Positions 18,730-26,722 of a stretch of DNA of 64,000 nucleotides are shown here, piece by piece. Source of the stretch: Pedococcus_A sp963730585 (GTDB taxonomy: Bacteria; Actinomycetota; Actinomycetes; Actinomycetales; Dermatophilaceae); contig CAVSSL010000008.1 of NCBI GenBank assembly GCA_963730585.1, positions 1 to 64,000 of the forward strand, read 5' to 3'. Within the stretch, counting starts at the first letter, position 1. Each line of letters opens with the position of its first letter. Under the pieces are notes generated by a model. That model was not told the origin of the DNA. It searched no databases and saw only the letters and a program-made list of their open reading frames with translations. The translations under genes were made by a program, and so were the position numbers.

Positions 18730-19499
18730 TGCCATCGGCGTCCCACGGGGCCACCCTCGACCGCGCCAGCGGCGTGCCGTTGTGGCGCCAGCTGCACGAC
18801 GACCTGCTGCGGCGCCTCGGCGCGGGCGAGTTCGAGGGCGGCTTTCCCGGCGAGGTCGAGCTGCAGCGTGACTACGCGGTCTCGAGGCACACGGTGCGCG
18901 AGGCCCTGCGCCGCATCCGGGAGGCCGGTCTCATCGACTCCGGCCGCGGCCGGAGCACGCGGGTGCGCGCCACCGCGATCGAGCAGCCGCTGGGCGGCCT
19001 GTACTCCCTCTTCCGCCAGGTCGAGGCGCTGGGCCTGGAGCAGCGCAGCGAGGTGCTCACCCTCGAGCGCACGCGCGACGCCGGCGCCGCCGAGCGGCTG
19101 GGCCTGGCCGCCGACGCCGAGCTGGTCCACCTCGAGCGGGTGCGCCTGGCCGACGGTGAGCCGCTGGCCCACGACCGGGCGTGGCTGCCCGCCTCGGTGG
19201 CGGGCGGGCTGCTCGAGGTCGACTTCACGCACGCAGCCCTCTACGACGCCCTCGCCACGGTCACGGGGATCCGGCCCACCGGCGGCTGGGAGCGCATCAC
19301 CGCGGTCTCAGCCGACGAGGAGGAGACCCGCCTGCTCGGCATCGACCGGGGCGCCGCGTGCCTCGCGATCGAGCGCGTCGGACAGGTCGAGGACGGCACC
19401 CCCGTCGAGTACCGCCGCTCCCTCGTCCGGGGAGACCGCTACGCCCTGCTGACCTCCTGGACGCCGCGGGGCTACCAGCTCGGCGCCCAGGACCTCTGA
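18729..19499 (+). CDS. GntR-family regulator with UTRA ligand domain
   Basis: About 256 residues. The N-terminal winged helix has PLWRQLHDDLLRRL, FPGEVELQRDYAVSRHTVRE and ALRRIREAGLI, the GntR consensus. Residues 85-250 form a UTRA (chorismate lyase-like) effector domain ending VEYRRSLVRGDRYALLTSW. ATG 18729 overlaps the stop of the TauE-type gene; a GTG three bases earlier is possible. Translation coupling suggests it regulates the exporter, or the adjacent selenium genes. The ligand is unknown. It converges on selB. Confidence 0.9.
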   Translation: MPSASHGATLDRASGVPLWRQLHDDLLRRLGAGEFEGGFPGEVELQRDYAVSRHTVREALRRIREAGLIDSGRGRSTRVRATAIEQPLGGLYSLFRQVEALGLEQRSEVLTLERTRDAGAAERLGLAADAELVHLERVRLADGEPLAHDRAWLPASVAGGLLEVDFTHAALYDALATVTGIRPTGGWERITAVSADEEETRLLGIDRGAACLAIERVGQVEDGTPVEYRRSLVRGDRYALLTSWTPRGYQLGAQDL

Positions 19500-19560
19500 G
19501 CGAGCCTGCGCCACTGATCCGTCCAGCGGATCACTGACGCAGTCGCCTCGCCGAATCAGC

Positions 19561-21342
19561 TCAGCGCACGACCTCGCGGTGCGAGCCGTCGACCCGGCGG
19601 GTCCAGCCGCGGCCGTCGAGGTGCTCGAGCAGCGGCACGGCGACCCGCCGCGTCGTGCCGAGCGCCTGACGCGCCTCGCTGAGGGTGAACGGCTGGGGCA
19701 GGCCGGCCAGCACGCGCATGGCCAGCGCCGGGCCCGACGGCAGCAGCAGCACATCGTCGGGCAGCCGCAGCAGCCTGCCGGTGCGCACGGCCGCGGCCAC
19801 CTCCCGCGGACCGAGTCCGGCGGCGTCGAGGTCGGGTCGCTCGGGCGCGGCGAACGGGTCTGCTGCCAGACGCTCCTCGAGGCGGCGCAGCCCCTCCTCG
19901 GCCGGGCCCAGTGACGCCCTGACACCTGGCAGCCCGACCCGTCCCGAGTCGACCACCAGGCCCGCCTCGCCGGCCACTCCGGCGAGGAGGACACGGTCAG
20001 GAAGGCCGGCGGCCTCGCGGGCCGCCTCGAGGGTGAGGGACGGCTCGAGGCGGTCGCGCCGCGCCTGGGCCTCGACAGCTGCCCTCAAGGCCTGTGCCCA
20101 CTCCCCCCATTTCTGCCGGGAGACCAGCCAGTCCCCTTGTCGCACAACGGAGTCCGGGAGACCGGCAGCGTCGTCAGCGTCGGCAGGCACCGTCAGGCCC
20201 AGTCCGGCTGCCGCCCTCACCGTCATCGCACCCCGGCGCGCCACCTCCCGTGCCAGGTCGAGCTCACCCGTCGACGCCGCCAGCTCGAGTCCGCGGCGAG
20301 CGCCGGCGCCACGGCGAAGAAGTGGCGGCGGGTCGGCGTCGAGCACCAGGACCCCGGCGACGACGCGCTGGGCACCGGGGTCGCGCAGGATGGCCCGGTC
20401 ACCCGCCCGCAGCGGCAGCGGCTCGGGCAGCGTGAGCCTCGCGGTGTCGGACCACAGGGGGCGCACCCGGACCTCGTGGGCCGCGGTCCCGACGTGGAGC
20501 ATGGCCGTCGTGGGGAGCTCGCTCGGGTCGGTGCTCAGGCGGACGTCGACCACGGTCGTGGACGGCCACGCCCCCGGCGCGAGGAGCACCGAGCCGCGGG
20601 CCACCTCGTCGGTGGCGACGCCGCGCAGGTTGACCGCGACCCGGGCCACGGCACCGACGGACTCGCGAGGCCGCTCGAGCGACTGCAGGCTGCGCACCCG
20701 CACGGTGCGGCCACCGACCTCCAGCTCGTCACCGACCGAGAGGGTGCCCTCCCCGAGCGTCCCGGTGACGACCGTGCCGCTGCCCTTGATGCTGAAGGCC
20801 CGGTCGACCCACAGCCGCACGCGCCGGTCGGTGGCGGGCGCCGGCAGGGCCGCCACCAGCCGGCCCAGGGCGTCACGCAGCTCGTCCATCCCCTGCCCGG
20901 TGCGGGCCGAGACGGCGACCGCCTCGCACCGGCCGAGGCTCGACGCGGCGAGCCGCTCGCCCGCATCGGCGAGGGTCGCGGCAGGGTCGGCGAGGTCGCT
21001 GCGGGTCACGACGAGCAGCCCGTGGCGGATCCCCAGGGCGTCGACCGCCGCCAGGTGCTCGCCCGACTGCTGACGCCACCCCTCGTCGGCGGCAACGACG
21101 AACACCACGGCGGGGGCAGGCCCGAGGCCGGCGAGCATGTTGCCGATGAAGCGCTGGTGACCCGGCACGTCGACGAAGGCGACCTCCTCACCGGAGGCCA
21201 GGGTGGTCCAGGCATAGCCGAGGTCGATGGTCAGGCCCCGGCGGTGCTCCTCCTCCCACCGGTCGGGCTCGATGCCGGTGAGCGCCCGGACGAGGGCTGA
21301 CTTCCCGTGGTCGACGTGACCGGCGGTGGCGAGGACGTGCAC
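19561..21342 (-). CDS. selB: selenocysteine-specific elongation factor SelB
   Basis: 593 residues. Delivers Sec-tRNA to ribosomes at UGA codons followed by a SECIS hairpin. G1 is AGHVDHGKS (residues 7-15), G3 is VDVPGHQ, G4 is TRSDLA, and EF-Tu domains 2-3 follow (SIKGSGTVVTGTLGEG). The C-terminal 200 residues contain winged helices that bind SECIS (VGLPGVRASL region, RRVAVPLLEHLDGRGW). The GTG start at 21342 lies three bases after the selA stop, so selA-selB form an operon. The only Sec gene seen here is the formate dehydrogenase at 27843-31145. Confidence 0.96.
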   Translation of the reverse strand: MHVLATAGHVDHGKSALVRALTGIEPDRWEEEHRRGLTIDLGYAWTTLASGEEVAFVDVPGHQRFIGNMLAGLGPAPAVVFVVAADEGWRQQSGEHLAAVDALGIRHGLLVVTRSDLADPAATLADAGERLAASSLGRCEAVAVSARTGQGMDELRDALGRLVAALPAPATDRRVRLWVDRAFSIKGSGTVVTGTLGEGTLSVGDELEVGGRTVRVRSLQSLERPRESVGAVARVAVNLRGVATDEVARGSVLLAPGAWPSTTVVDVRLSTDPSELPTTAMLHVGTAAHEVRVRPLWSDTARLTLPEPLPLRAGDRAILRDPGAQRVVAGVLVLDADPPPLLRRGAGARRGLELAASTGELDLAREVARRGAMTVRAAAGLGLTVPADADDAAGLPDSVVRQGDWLVSRQKWGEWAQALRAAVEAQARRDRLEPSLTLEAAREAAGLPDRVLLAGVAGEAGLVVDSGRVGLPGVRASLGPAEEGLRRLEERLAADPFAAPERPDLDAAGLGPREVAAAVRTGRLLRLPDDVLLLPSGPALAMRVLAGLPQPFTLSEARQALGTTRRVAVPLLEHLDGRGWTRRVDGSHREVVR

Positions 21343-21345
21343 GCC

Positions 21346-22647
21346 TCAGCCCTTCGCGTCAGCGGCGGCGAGCACGGCCCGGATCGCGGCCAGCAGCTCG
21401 GCATCGGATTCCTCTGGCACGCAACGAAGGTCGACCAGGCATCGACCACGCTCCACCCGTGCCACGACACCGGGATCACCGCGGCGCAGGGCAGCGGCAC
21501 ACCACTCGGGCAGCTCCACGGCGCAGCCGGGCAGCTCCAGCCCGGGCGCTCCCCCGCCACCGACCGCCCCGACCGCGTCGACGACCTCCCGGCCCAGCTC
21601 GCCGGCCAGCGCCTCGGTGCGCCGGCGCACCGCTCGGGGGTCGGCGTGCAGGTAGGCCGTCACCGGCGGCTGCGGTCCGCGCACGGTTGCCTCCAGCGCG
21701 GCCAGCGTCAGCTTGTCGACCCGCAGGGCCCGGGCCAGCGGGTGTCGTCGCAGCCGTTCCACGGTGCCGGCCTCGCCCAGCACCAGCCCGGCCTGTGGAC
21801 CACCGAGCAGCTTGTCACCGCTCGCCGTGACGACCGTGGCCCCGCGACGCAGCGACGTCGTGGCGTCGGGCTCGTCGGGCAGCATCGGGTCGGGCCGCAG
21901 CAGGCCGCTGCCGATGTCCATGACGACGGGCACGCCCAGCCCCGCGAGGTCCTCCAGAGCCGCCTCCGACGTGAAGCCCTCGACCCGGAAGTTGCTGGGG
22001 TGCACCTTGAGGATGCAGCCGGTCTCCGGTCCGATGGCGTCGGCGTAGTCCCGCACCGTCGTGCGGTTCGTCGTGCCGACCTCGCGCAGGCGTGCCCCCG
22101 TGGAGGCGATGAGGTCCGGCAGCCGGAAACCGTCGCCGATCTCGACCATCTCCCCGCGGCTGACGATGACCTCACGCCCGGCCGCCAGCGCCGTCGTCGC
22201 CAGCACGAGCGCCGCGGCCCCGTTGTTGACGACCAGCGCCCCACCGGCGTCGGGCACCGCCGCCAGCAGCGCCTCGAGGGTGCCGCGACCCCGCTTCGCC
22301 CGTGCGCCCGTCTCGACGTCGAACTCGACGTCGACGTAGCCGGCGGCCGCGGTCACCGCCTCGACCGCCGCCTGCGACAAGGGCGCCCGGCCGATGTTGG
22401 TGTGCACCACGACACCGGTGGCGTTGAGGAGCGGGCGCAGGGTCGTGGCGCGCGCCGGCAGGGCTGCTTCTGCCGCTGACGCGACGTCCTCAGGGGCGAT
22501 CAGCCCCGACCGTGCCTGCTCCTGGGCCGCGGTGATGGCGCCCTTGACCGCGGCCTCACCGTGCCGGGTGAGGGCCTCGGCGAACGCCGGCTGGGCGAGC
22601 AGCGCATCGGTGCGCGGGATGCGCCGGCGCGGGTCGGACTGCGACAT
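21346..22647 (-). CDS. selA: L-seryl-tRNA(Sec) selenium transferase SelA
   Basis: 433 residues. A PLP enzyme converting Ser-tRNA(Sec) to Sec-tRNA(Sec) using selenophosphate. Conserved parts are RPLLNATGVVVHTNIGRAPL, NNGAAALVL, GTTNRTTVRDY, LKVHPSNFRVEGF and the PLP-lysine motif ASGDKLLGGPQAG. The ATG at 22647 has AGGGGAG upstream and begins just downstream of the tRNA-Sec gene on the same strand, so tRNA-Sec, selA and selB may be one transcript. Confidence 0.96.
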   Translation of the reverse strand: MSQSDPRRRIPRTDALLAQPAFAEALTRHGEAAVKGAITAAQEQARSGLIAPEDVASAAEAALPARATTLRPLLNATGVVVHTNIGRAPLSQAAVEAVTAAAGYVDVEFDVETGARAKRGRGTLEALLAAVPDAGGALVVNNGAAALVLATTALAAGREVIVSRGEMVEIGDGFRLPDLIASTGARLREVGTTNRTTVRDYADAIGPETGCILKVHPSNFRVEGFTSEAALEDLAGLGVPVVMDIGSGLLRPDPMLPDEPDATTSLRRGATVVTASGDKLLGGPQAGLVLGEAGTVERLRRHPLARALRVDKLTLAALEATVRGPQPPVTAYLHADPRAVRRRTEALAGELGREVVDAVGAVGGGGAPGLELPGCAVELPEWCAAALRRGDPGVVARVERGRCLVDLRCVPEESDAELLAAIRAVLAAADAKG

Positions 22648-22681
22648 CGACCACTCCCCTCCGGCGCCGGGCTCACGGTTT

Positions 22682-22777
22682 TGGCGGAGGTGGACGGGAA
22701 TCGAACCCGCCAGACCGAGATGCTCGGCCTCACCGGTTTTGAAGACCGGGGGGACCACCAGGAACCCAGACACCTCC
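22682..22777 (-). tRNA. selC: tRNA-Sec (anticodon UCA), CCA encoded
   Basis: 96 bases including the CCA end. The anticodon stem CCGGT/ACCGG closes a CTTCAAA loop with anticodon TCA. The extra arm is long (GCCGAG-CAT-CTCGGT), the acceptor is GGAGGTG paired with CACCTCC, and the T arm contains GTTCGATTC. Length, long variable arm and UCA anticodon identify the selenocysteine tRNA. Confidence 0.96.
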
Positions 22778-22829
22778 GCGGCACACGGTAACCGACGCCC
22801 TCGGCCCGCACCCGGTGGGCCGAGGGTTG

Positions 22830-22864
22830 GTATGCCGCGTGCCCTCGGCGCGCACGCGGCATAC
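22830..22864. repeat. long inverted pair of the GTATGCCG repeat
   Basis: GTATGCCGCGTGC and its exact complement GCACGCGGCATAC, separated by nine bases: a 13-bp hairpin. It lies between the divergent tRNA-Sec and selD genes, 19 bp before the selD ATG, so it cannot be an ordinary terminator. This is the best preserved paired copy of the dispersed repeat. Confidence 0.85.
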
Positions 22865-22882
22865 AGTCACGGCGTGGGCACC

Positions 22883-23887
22883 ATGACGAGTGAGACCGGC
22901 GGGCCGACCAACGGAGTCCGCCTGACACAGTTCGCGCACGGGGGCGGCTGCGCCTGCAAGATCCCGCCCGGCGAGCTCGAGGACATGGTCCGCGGGCTGG
23001 TGGGCGCCGGGCACCCCGACCTCGTCGTCGGCCTCGACGACGGCGACGACGCCGCCGCGGTGCGCATCGAGAACGGTCTGGCCGTGCTGGCCACGGCCGA
23101 CTTCTTCACCCCCGTGGTCGACAGCGCCTACGACTGGGGCCGCATCGCCGCGGCGAACGCGCTGTCCGACATCTACGCCATGGGAGGCCGTCCCGTCGTG
23201 GCGGTCAACCTGCTCGGCTGGCCACGCGACGTGCTCCCCCGCGAGCTCGCCCAGGAAGTCCTGCGCGGCGGCCTGGACGTCGCCCGCGAGGCCGGCTGCC
23301 CCGTGGCGGGCGGGCACAGCATCGACGACCCCGAGCCGAAGTACGGCATGGCCGTCACCGGGCTCGGCGACCCGGACCGGCTGCTGCGCAACGACGCGGC
23401 GACCGCGGGCGTGCCGATCAGCCTGACCAAGCCGCTGGGCGTCGGCGTGCTGAACAACCGGCACAAGGCGACCGGCGAGGTCTTCGAGCACGCGGTCGCC
23501 TCGATGGCCCGGCTCAACGCCGACGCCTCGCAGGCCGCCCTCGCCGCCGGCATCACCGCGGCGACCGACGTCACCGGGTTCGGGCTGCTGGGCCACCTGT
23601 TCAAGATGGCGCGCGCCTCGGGCGTGACGGCCGTCATCGACGCCGCTGCGGTGCCCTACCTCGACGGGGCGCGCCAGTCGCTCGCCGAGGGGTTCGTGCC
23701 CGGCGGCAGCAAGCGGAACCTCGACTGGGTGCGACCCCACCTGGAGGCGGACGTCGACGACGACGAGCTCGTGCTGCTGGCCGACGCGCAGACCAGTGGC
23801 GGCCTGCTGCTGGCCGGCGAGATCCCCGGCGCCACCGTGGTGGGCGAGTTCGTGCCGGCGCGGGGCCCCGCCATCGTCGTGAGGTGA
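22883..23887 (+). CDS. selD: selenide, water dikinase SelD (selenophosphate synthase)
   Basis: 334 residues. Makes selenophosphate from selenide and ATP. The N-terminal glycine-rich loop HGGGCACKIPP carries the active-site Cys and Lys; it is the Cys form, not Sec. DDGDDAAAVR, ADFFTPVVD, NALSDIYAMGGRP and AGGHSIDDPEPKYG are family hallmarks, as is DAQTSGGLLLA near the C terminus. ATG 22883 is chosen; GTG 22874 is in frame. Three bases separate its stop from the rhodanese gene. Confidence 0.96.
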   Translation: MTSETGGPTNGVRLTQFAHGGGCACKIPPGELEDMVRGLVGAGHPDLVVGLDDGDDAAAVRIENGLAVLATADFFTPVVDSAYDWGRIAAANALSDIYAMGGRPVVAVNLLGWPRDVLPRELAQEVLRGGLDVAREAGCPVAGGHSIDDPEPKYGMAVTGLGDPDRLLRNDAATAGVPISLTKPLGVGVLNNRHKATGEVFEHAVASMARLNADASQAALAAGITAATDVTGFGLLGHLFKMARASGVTAVIDAAAVPYLDGARQSLAEGFVPGGSKRNLDWVRPHLEADVDDDELVLLADAQTSGGLLLAGEIPGATVVGEFVPARGPAIVVR

Positions 23888-23890
23888 GCC

Positions 23891-24289
23891 ATGAGCGGCG
23901 TCGACCGGTTGCTCGCACAGGCCCGGGCCGGGCTGCACCGGCTGACGCCGGCCGAGGCGCTGGCGGCCCAGGGACGCGGCGCCCTGCTGGTCGACACCCG
24001 CACCGAGGCACAACGACGCCGGCAGGGCGAGATCCCCGGTGCCCTCGTCATCGACCGCACCGTGCTGGAGTGGCGCCTCGACCCGGGCAGCCCGTCGCAC
24101 GTGCCGGAGATCAGCAGCACCGACCAGGAGGTCGTCGTCCTGTGCCAGCAGGGCTACAGCTCCAGCCTGGCCGCGGCCTCGCTGCAGGCCCTCGGGCTGA
24201 GGCGCGCGACCGACGTCGTGGGCGGTGTCGACGCGTGGGTCGCGGCCGGGCTCCCGGTGCACCGGGGCCCGGCCGACGTGCACCCCTGA
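23891..24289 (+). CDS. single-domain rhodanese-like protein
   Basis: 132 residues. One rhodanese domain with LLVDTRTEAQR, the CQQGYSSSLAA active-site loop (Cys about residue 86) and GGVDAWVAAGLP. It transfers sulfane sulfur in relatives. Its start lies four bases after selD, so it is almost surely co-transcribed; a role in passing selenium to SelD as a perselenide is an attractive inference. Sulfur housekeeping linked to the TauE-type exporter is an alternative. Its stop is adjacent to that of the converging OFA transporter. Confidence 0.9.
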   Translation: MSGVDRLLAQARAGLHRLTPAEALAAQGRGALLVDTRTEAQRRRQGEIPGALVIDRTVLEWRLDPGSPSHVPEISSTDQEVVVLCQQGYSSSLAAASLQALGLRRATDVVGGVDAWVAAGLPVHRGPADVHP

Positions 24290-24290
24290 C

Positions 24291-25610
24291 TCAGTGCGTG
24301 TGCTGCTGCTCGGCCATGTGTCGCTGCTCGGCCGGCGGCTTGGTGATGAGCGGGATGGCCAGAGCCGCCAGCGCGATGACGCCGACCACCGTGAAGCCGA
24401 GCGTGTAGGCCTTGTCCTCGCCGATGAGCCCCGCGATCAGCAGCGGGCCGACCACGCCGCCGATGCTCCAGCCGATGAGCATCAGGCCGTAGATCGCGCC
24501 GGCGTTGGAGACGCCGAAGAACTTGCCGGCCGTGGACGGCATCGTGCCGAACGCGCCGCCGTAGCAGGTGTAGACCAGCGCGGCGAGGACGGCGAACAGC
24601 GCCGCGTTGCCGGCGTGCGGGATGAGGATCAGGCAGACGCCCTGGATGCCGAGGATGCCCATGAAGGCCGGCATCTTGCCGATCTTGTCGGACAGCCAAC
24701 CCCACAGGATGCGCCCGGCCCCGTTGAAGATGGCGAGGGCACCGACCAGGCTCGCCGCGGCGAGGGTCGAGTAGCCGGCGATGTCGGCCGCGCTACCGGC
24801 CGCCACGCTGATGAGCGAGATGCCAGCGGTCACGCTGAGCGTGAGGATCGCGGTGAGCAGGTACCACTGCGGAGTGCGCAGGGCCTCGTCCTGGGTGAAG
24901 TCGCGCCGGGCCCCCGCGGGTGCCGTCGCGGTCCCGCCCGATCCGGCCGTGGCCGGCGCCGCCATGCCGGGAGGGAGGTACCCCTTCGGCGGGTTCTGGA
25001 AGAGCGAGGCGCCGATGAGGATGGCAATCAGGTAGCCGATGCCCAGCGGGAGGAATGCCTTGGTGGGAAGGTCCGGGGTGTTGTCGATGAGCCGGGCGCC
25101 GAGCGGAGCGGTGATGACGGCACCGAAGCCGAAGCCGGCCACCGCGATGCCGGTGATGAGGCCCGGCTTGTCGGGGAACCACTTCTGCAGCATCGCGATC
25201 GGCACGATGTAGACCATGCCGAGGCCGAAGCCGCCGAGCACGCCGTAACCGACGATGAGCAGCCAGAACCGGTCTGCGTCGGCGAACGAGGCGAGGATGA
25301 CGCCGATGCTGTAGATCACGCCGCCGACCAGCGCGACGATCCGCGGGCCCCTGCGGTCCTGGATGCGGCCGCCGATGTAGCTGCCCACGAAGATCATGCC
25401 GATGACGACCTCGAAGGGCACCGCCGCCTTGGACTTGGACCAGCCGAACGCCTCTTCGGCCTGCATGGCCTTGCCGAACACGCTCCAGGCGTAGACCGCC
25501 CCGATGGCGAGCTGCACCAGCACGGCTGCCACGAGGATCAGCCAGCGGTTCGGCGTCCCCGCGGTTGTCTCCCCCGCGGGCGCTGTTGTGGCACTGCGAC
25601 TTTCGGTCAC
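24291..25610 (-). CDS. OFA-family MFS transporter, likely formate/oxalate carrier
   Basis: 439 residues with about twelve membrane helices. RWLILVAAVLVQLAIGAVYAWSVF is the OFA (oxalate/formate antiporter) N terminus; GWSKSKAAVPFEVVIGM and IGGRIQDRRGPR form the MFS loop 2-3 signature. A His-rich C-terminal tail (EQRHMAEQQHTH) is cytoplasmic. It is followed on the same strand by 27 bp to the formate dehydrogenase membrane subunit upstream, suggesting formate uptake or exchange for that enzyme. The repeat GTATGCCG occurs just before its ATG. Confidence 0.88.
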   Translation of the reverse strand: MTESRSATTAPAGETTAGTPNRWLILVAAVLVQLAIGAVYAWSVFGKAMQAEEAFGWSKSKAAVPFEVVIGMIFVGSYIGGRIQDRRGPRIVALVGGVIYSIGVILASFADADRFWLLIVGYGVLGGFGLGMVYIVPIAMLQKWFPDKPGLITGIAVAGFGFGAVITAPLGARLIDNTPDLPTKAFLPLGIGYLIAILIGASLFQNPPKGYLPPGMAAPATAGSGGTATAPAGARRDFTQDEALRTPQWYLLTAILTLSVTAGISLISVAAGSAADIAGYSTLAAASLVGALAIFNGAGRILWGWLSDKIGKMPAFMGILGIQGVCLILIPHAGNAALFAVLAALVYTCYGGAFGTMPSTAGKFFGVSNAGAIYGLMLIGWSIGGVVGPLLIAGLIGEDKAYTLGFTVVGVIALAALAIPLITKPPAEQRHMAEQQHTH

Positions 25611-25637
25611 GGCATACCCTCCCTGGATGTCCGGTGG

Positions 25638-26603
25638 CTACCGGATGGTGGTGATGGAGTCGTCGGTGACGCCATCAGCCCGTCGCCGCTCCAGACGCTC
25701 GCGCTGGGGCTGCACGGTGTACTTCGGGTCCTTCGTCGACTCCATACCCGCCTCGAAGACGCCGAACCGGGTGAGGGCCGAGCCGGCCATGAGGGCCAAG
25801 CCGCTGAGGCCGGCGCCGACCCTGTTGCGGCCGAAGAGGATCGCGCCGAGCGCCCCTCCGCCGGTGAGGATCTCGGCGAGCCGGAGCAGGCGCCCCGCCT
25901 TGCCCTCGTGCAACGGCTCGGCCACGAGCGGGTCCATGCGGCGCCGCATGACCTCGAAGGCGCCGAGCTCGAGCGCGGCACCCGTGGCGGCCATCGCGCG
26001 GGCCGGGCCGTTCTGGTCGGTCGGGCTCGTCACCAGGGCCAGACCGGCCGCCGCGGCGTTGGCGGAGCCGACGAAGACGAAGGGCAGCTCGCGGTAGGAC
26101 TCGTGCCAGGTCGGCGCCGCGGTGTCCGACAGGAGCACCGCGGTGTATGCCGCGAGCGGCGGCGCGAACAGTGCCGAACCGATGGCGGCCGGCGGGTCGA
26201 CGACCCGCAGTGTCTTCGCGACGAGGCCGTCCTGGTTCGGCAGCTCGCGGCCCAGCTCGGCGGCGACGGCCGCCCCGGCGAAGGCGCCGAACGCACTGAG
26301 GATCCAGGAGCCGACCGACATGGGCGACGTCAGCTTGACGGTGCGCATCATGTTGAGCGCCCGGTCGGGACGGCCGAGGTCCTTGGCCAGCGCCCCGCCA
26401 CCGAGCGCGACGGCCGCGAGCGCGGCGAAGCGGCCGCCCCGGCGCAGTGCCGGGAGGTTGCGGGCCGAGCCGCCGGCACCGACCAGGCCGGACCCGGCGG
26501 CGAGGCCGCCGAGGAAGAGGTAGGTGGGGATCTCGTGCTTCCACGGCGGCGCCTTGACGATGTTGCGCCCGTAGTAGCTCTCGAACTCGACGTCCGGCAC
26601 CAT
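25638..26603 (-). CDS. NrfD/PsrC-type membrane subunit of formate dehydrogenase
   Basis: 321 residues. Family hallmark KHEIPTYLFLGGLAAGSGLVGAG near residue 22 and DLGRPDRALNMMR near residue 75; eight to nine hydrophobic segments. NrfD proteins pass electrons to the quinone pool without heme. ATG 26603 overlaps the stop of a 39-codon gene (TGATG). In the operon order catalytic subunit, Fe-S subunit, small ORF, NrfD, it should anchor the complex. The C-terminal 60 residues are hydrophilic, ending DDSITTIR. Confidence 0.9.
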   Translation of the reverse strand: MVPDVEFESYYGRNIVKAPPWKHEIPTYLFLGGLAAGSGLVGAGGSARNLPALRRGGRFAALAAVALGGGALAKDLGRPDRALNMMRTVKLTSPMSVGSWILSAFGAFAGAAVAAELGRELPNQDGLVAKTLRVVDPPAAIGSALFAPPLAAYTAVLLSDTAAPTWHESYRELPFVFVGSANAAAAGLALVTSPTDQNGPARAMAATGAALELGAFEVMRRRMDPLVAEPLHEGKAGRLLRLAEILTGGGALGAILFGRNRVGAGLSGLALMAGSALTRFGVFEAGMESTKDPKYTVQPQRERLERRRADGVTDDSITTIR

Positions 26604-26722
26604 CAGCGACTCGTCGCGGCGACGGCCGCGCTCGACGCACCGCCACCACCACCGTTGCGGCGGCGCCGTCCACCCCGAGGCGGCTCCGGCGGACGGTCGG
26701 CGTCGAACGGGTTGGTGGTCAT
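26603..26722 (-). CDS. 39-residue basic, glycine-rich small protein inside the fdh operon
   Basis: Reads MTTNPFDADRPPEPP, then GGRRRRNGGGGG and ends AVAATSR. Its ATG overlaps the stop of the Fe-S subunit (ATGA) and its stop overlaps the start of the NrfD subunit (TGATG), so both junctions look translationally coupled. That tight fit on both sides is the main evidence for a real gene. There is no membrane segment or known motif. It could be a chaperone-like or assembly peptide, or merely a ribosome relay between subunits. Confidence 0.5.
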   Translation of the reverse strand: MTTNPFDADRPPEPPRGGRRRRNGGGGGASSAAVAATSR

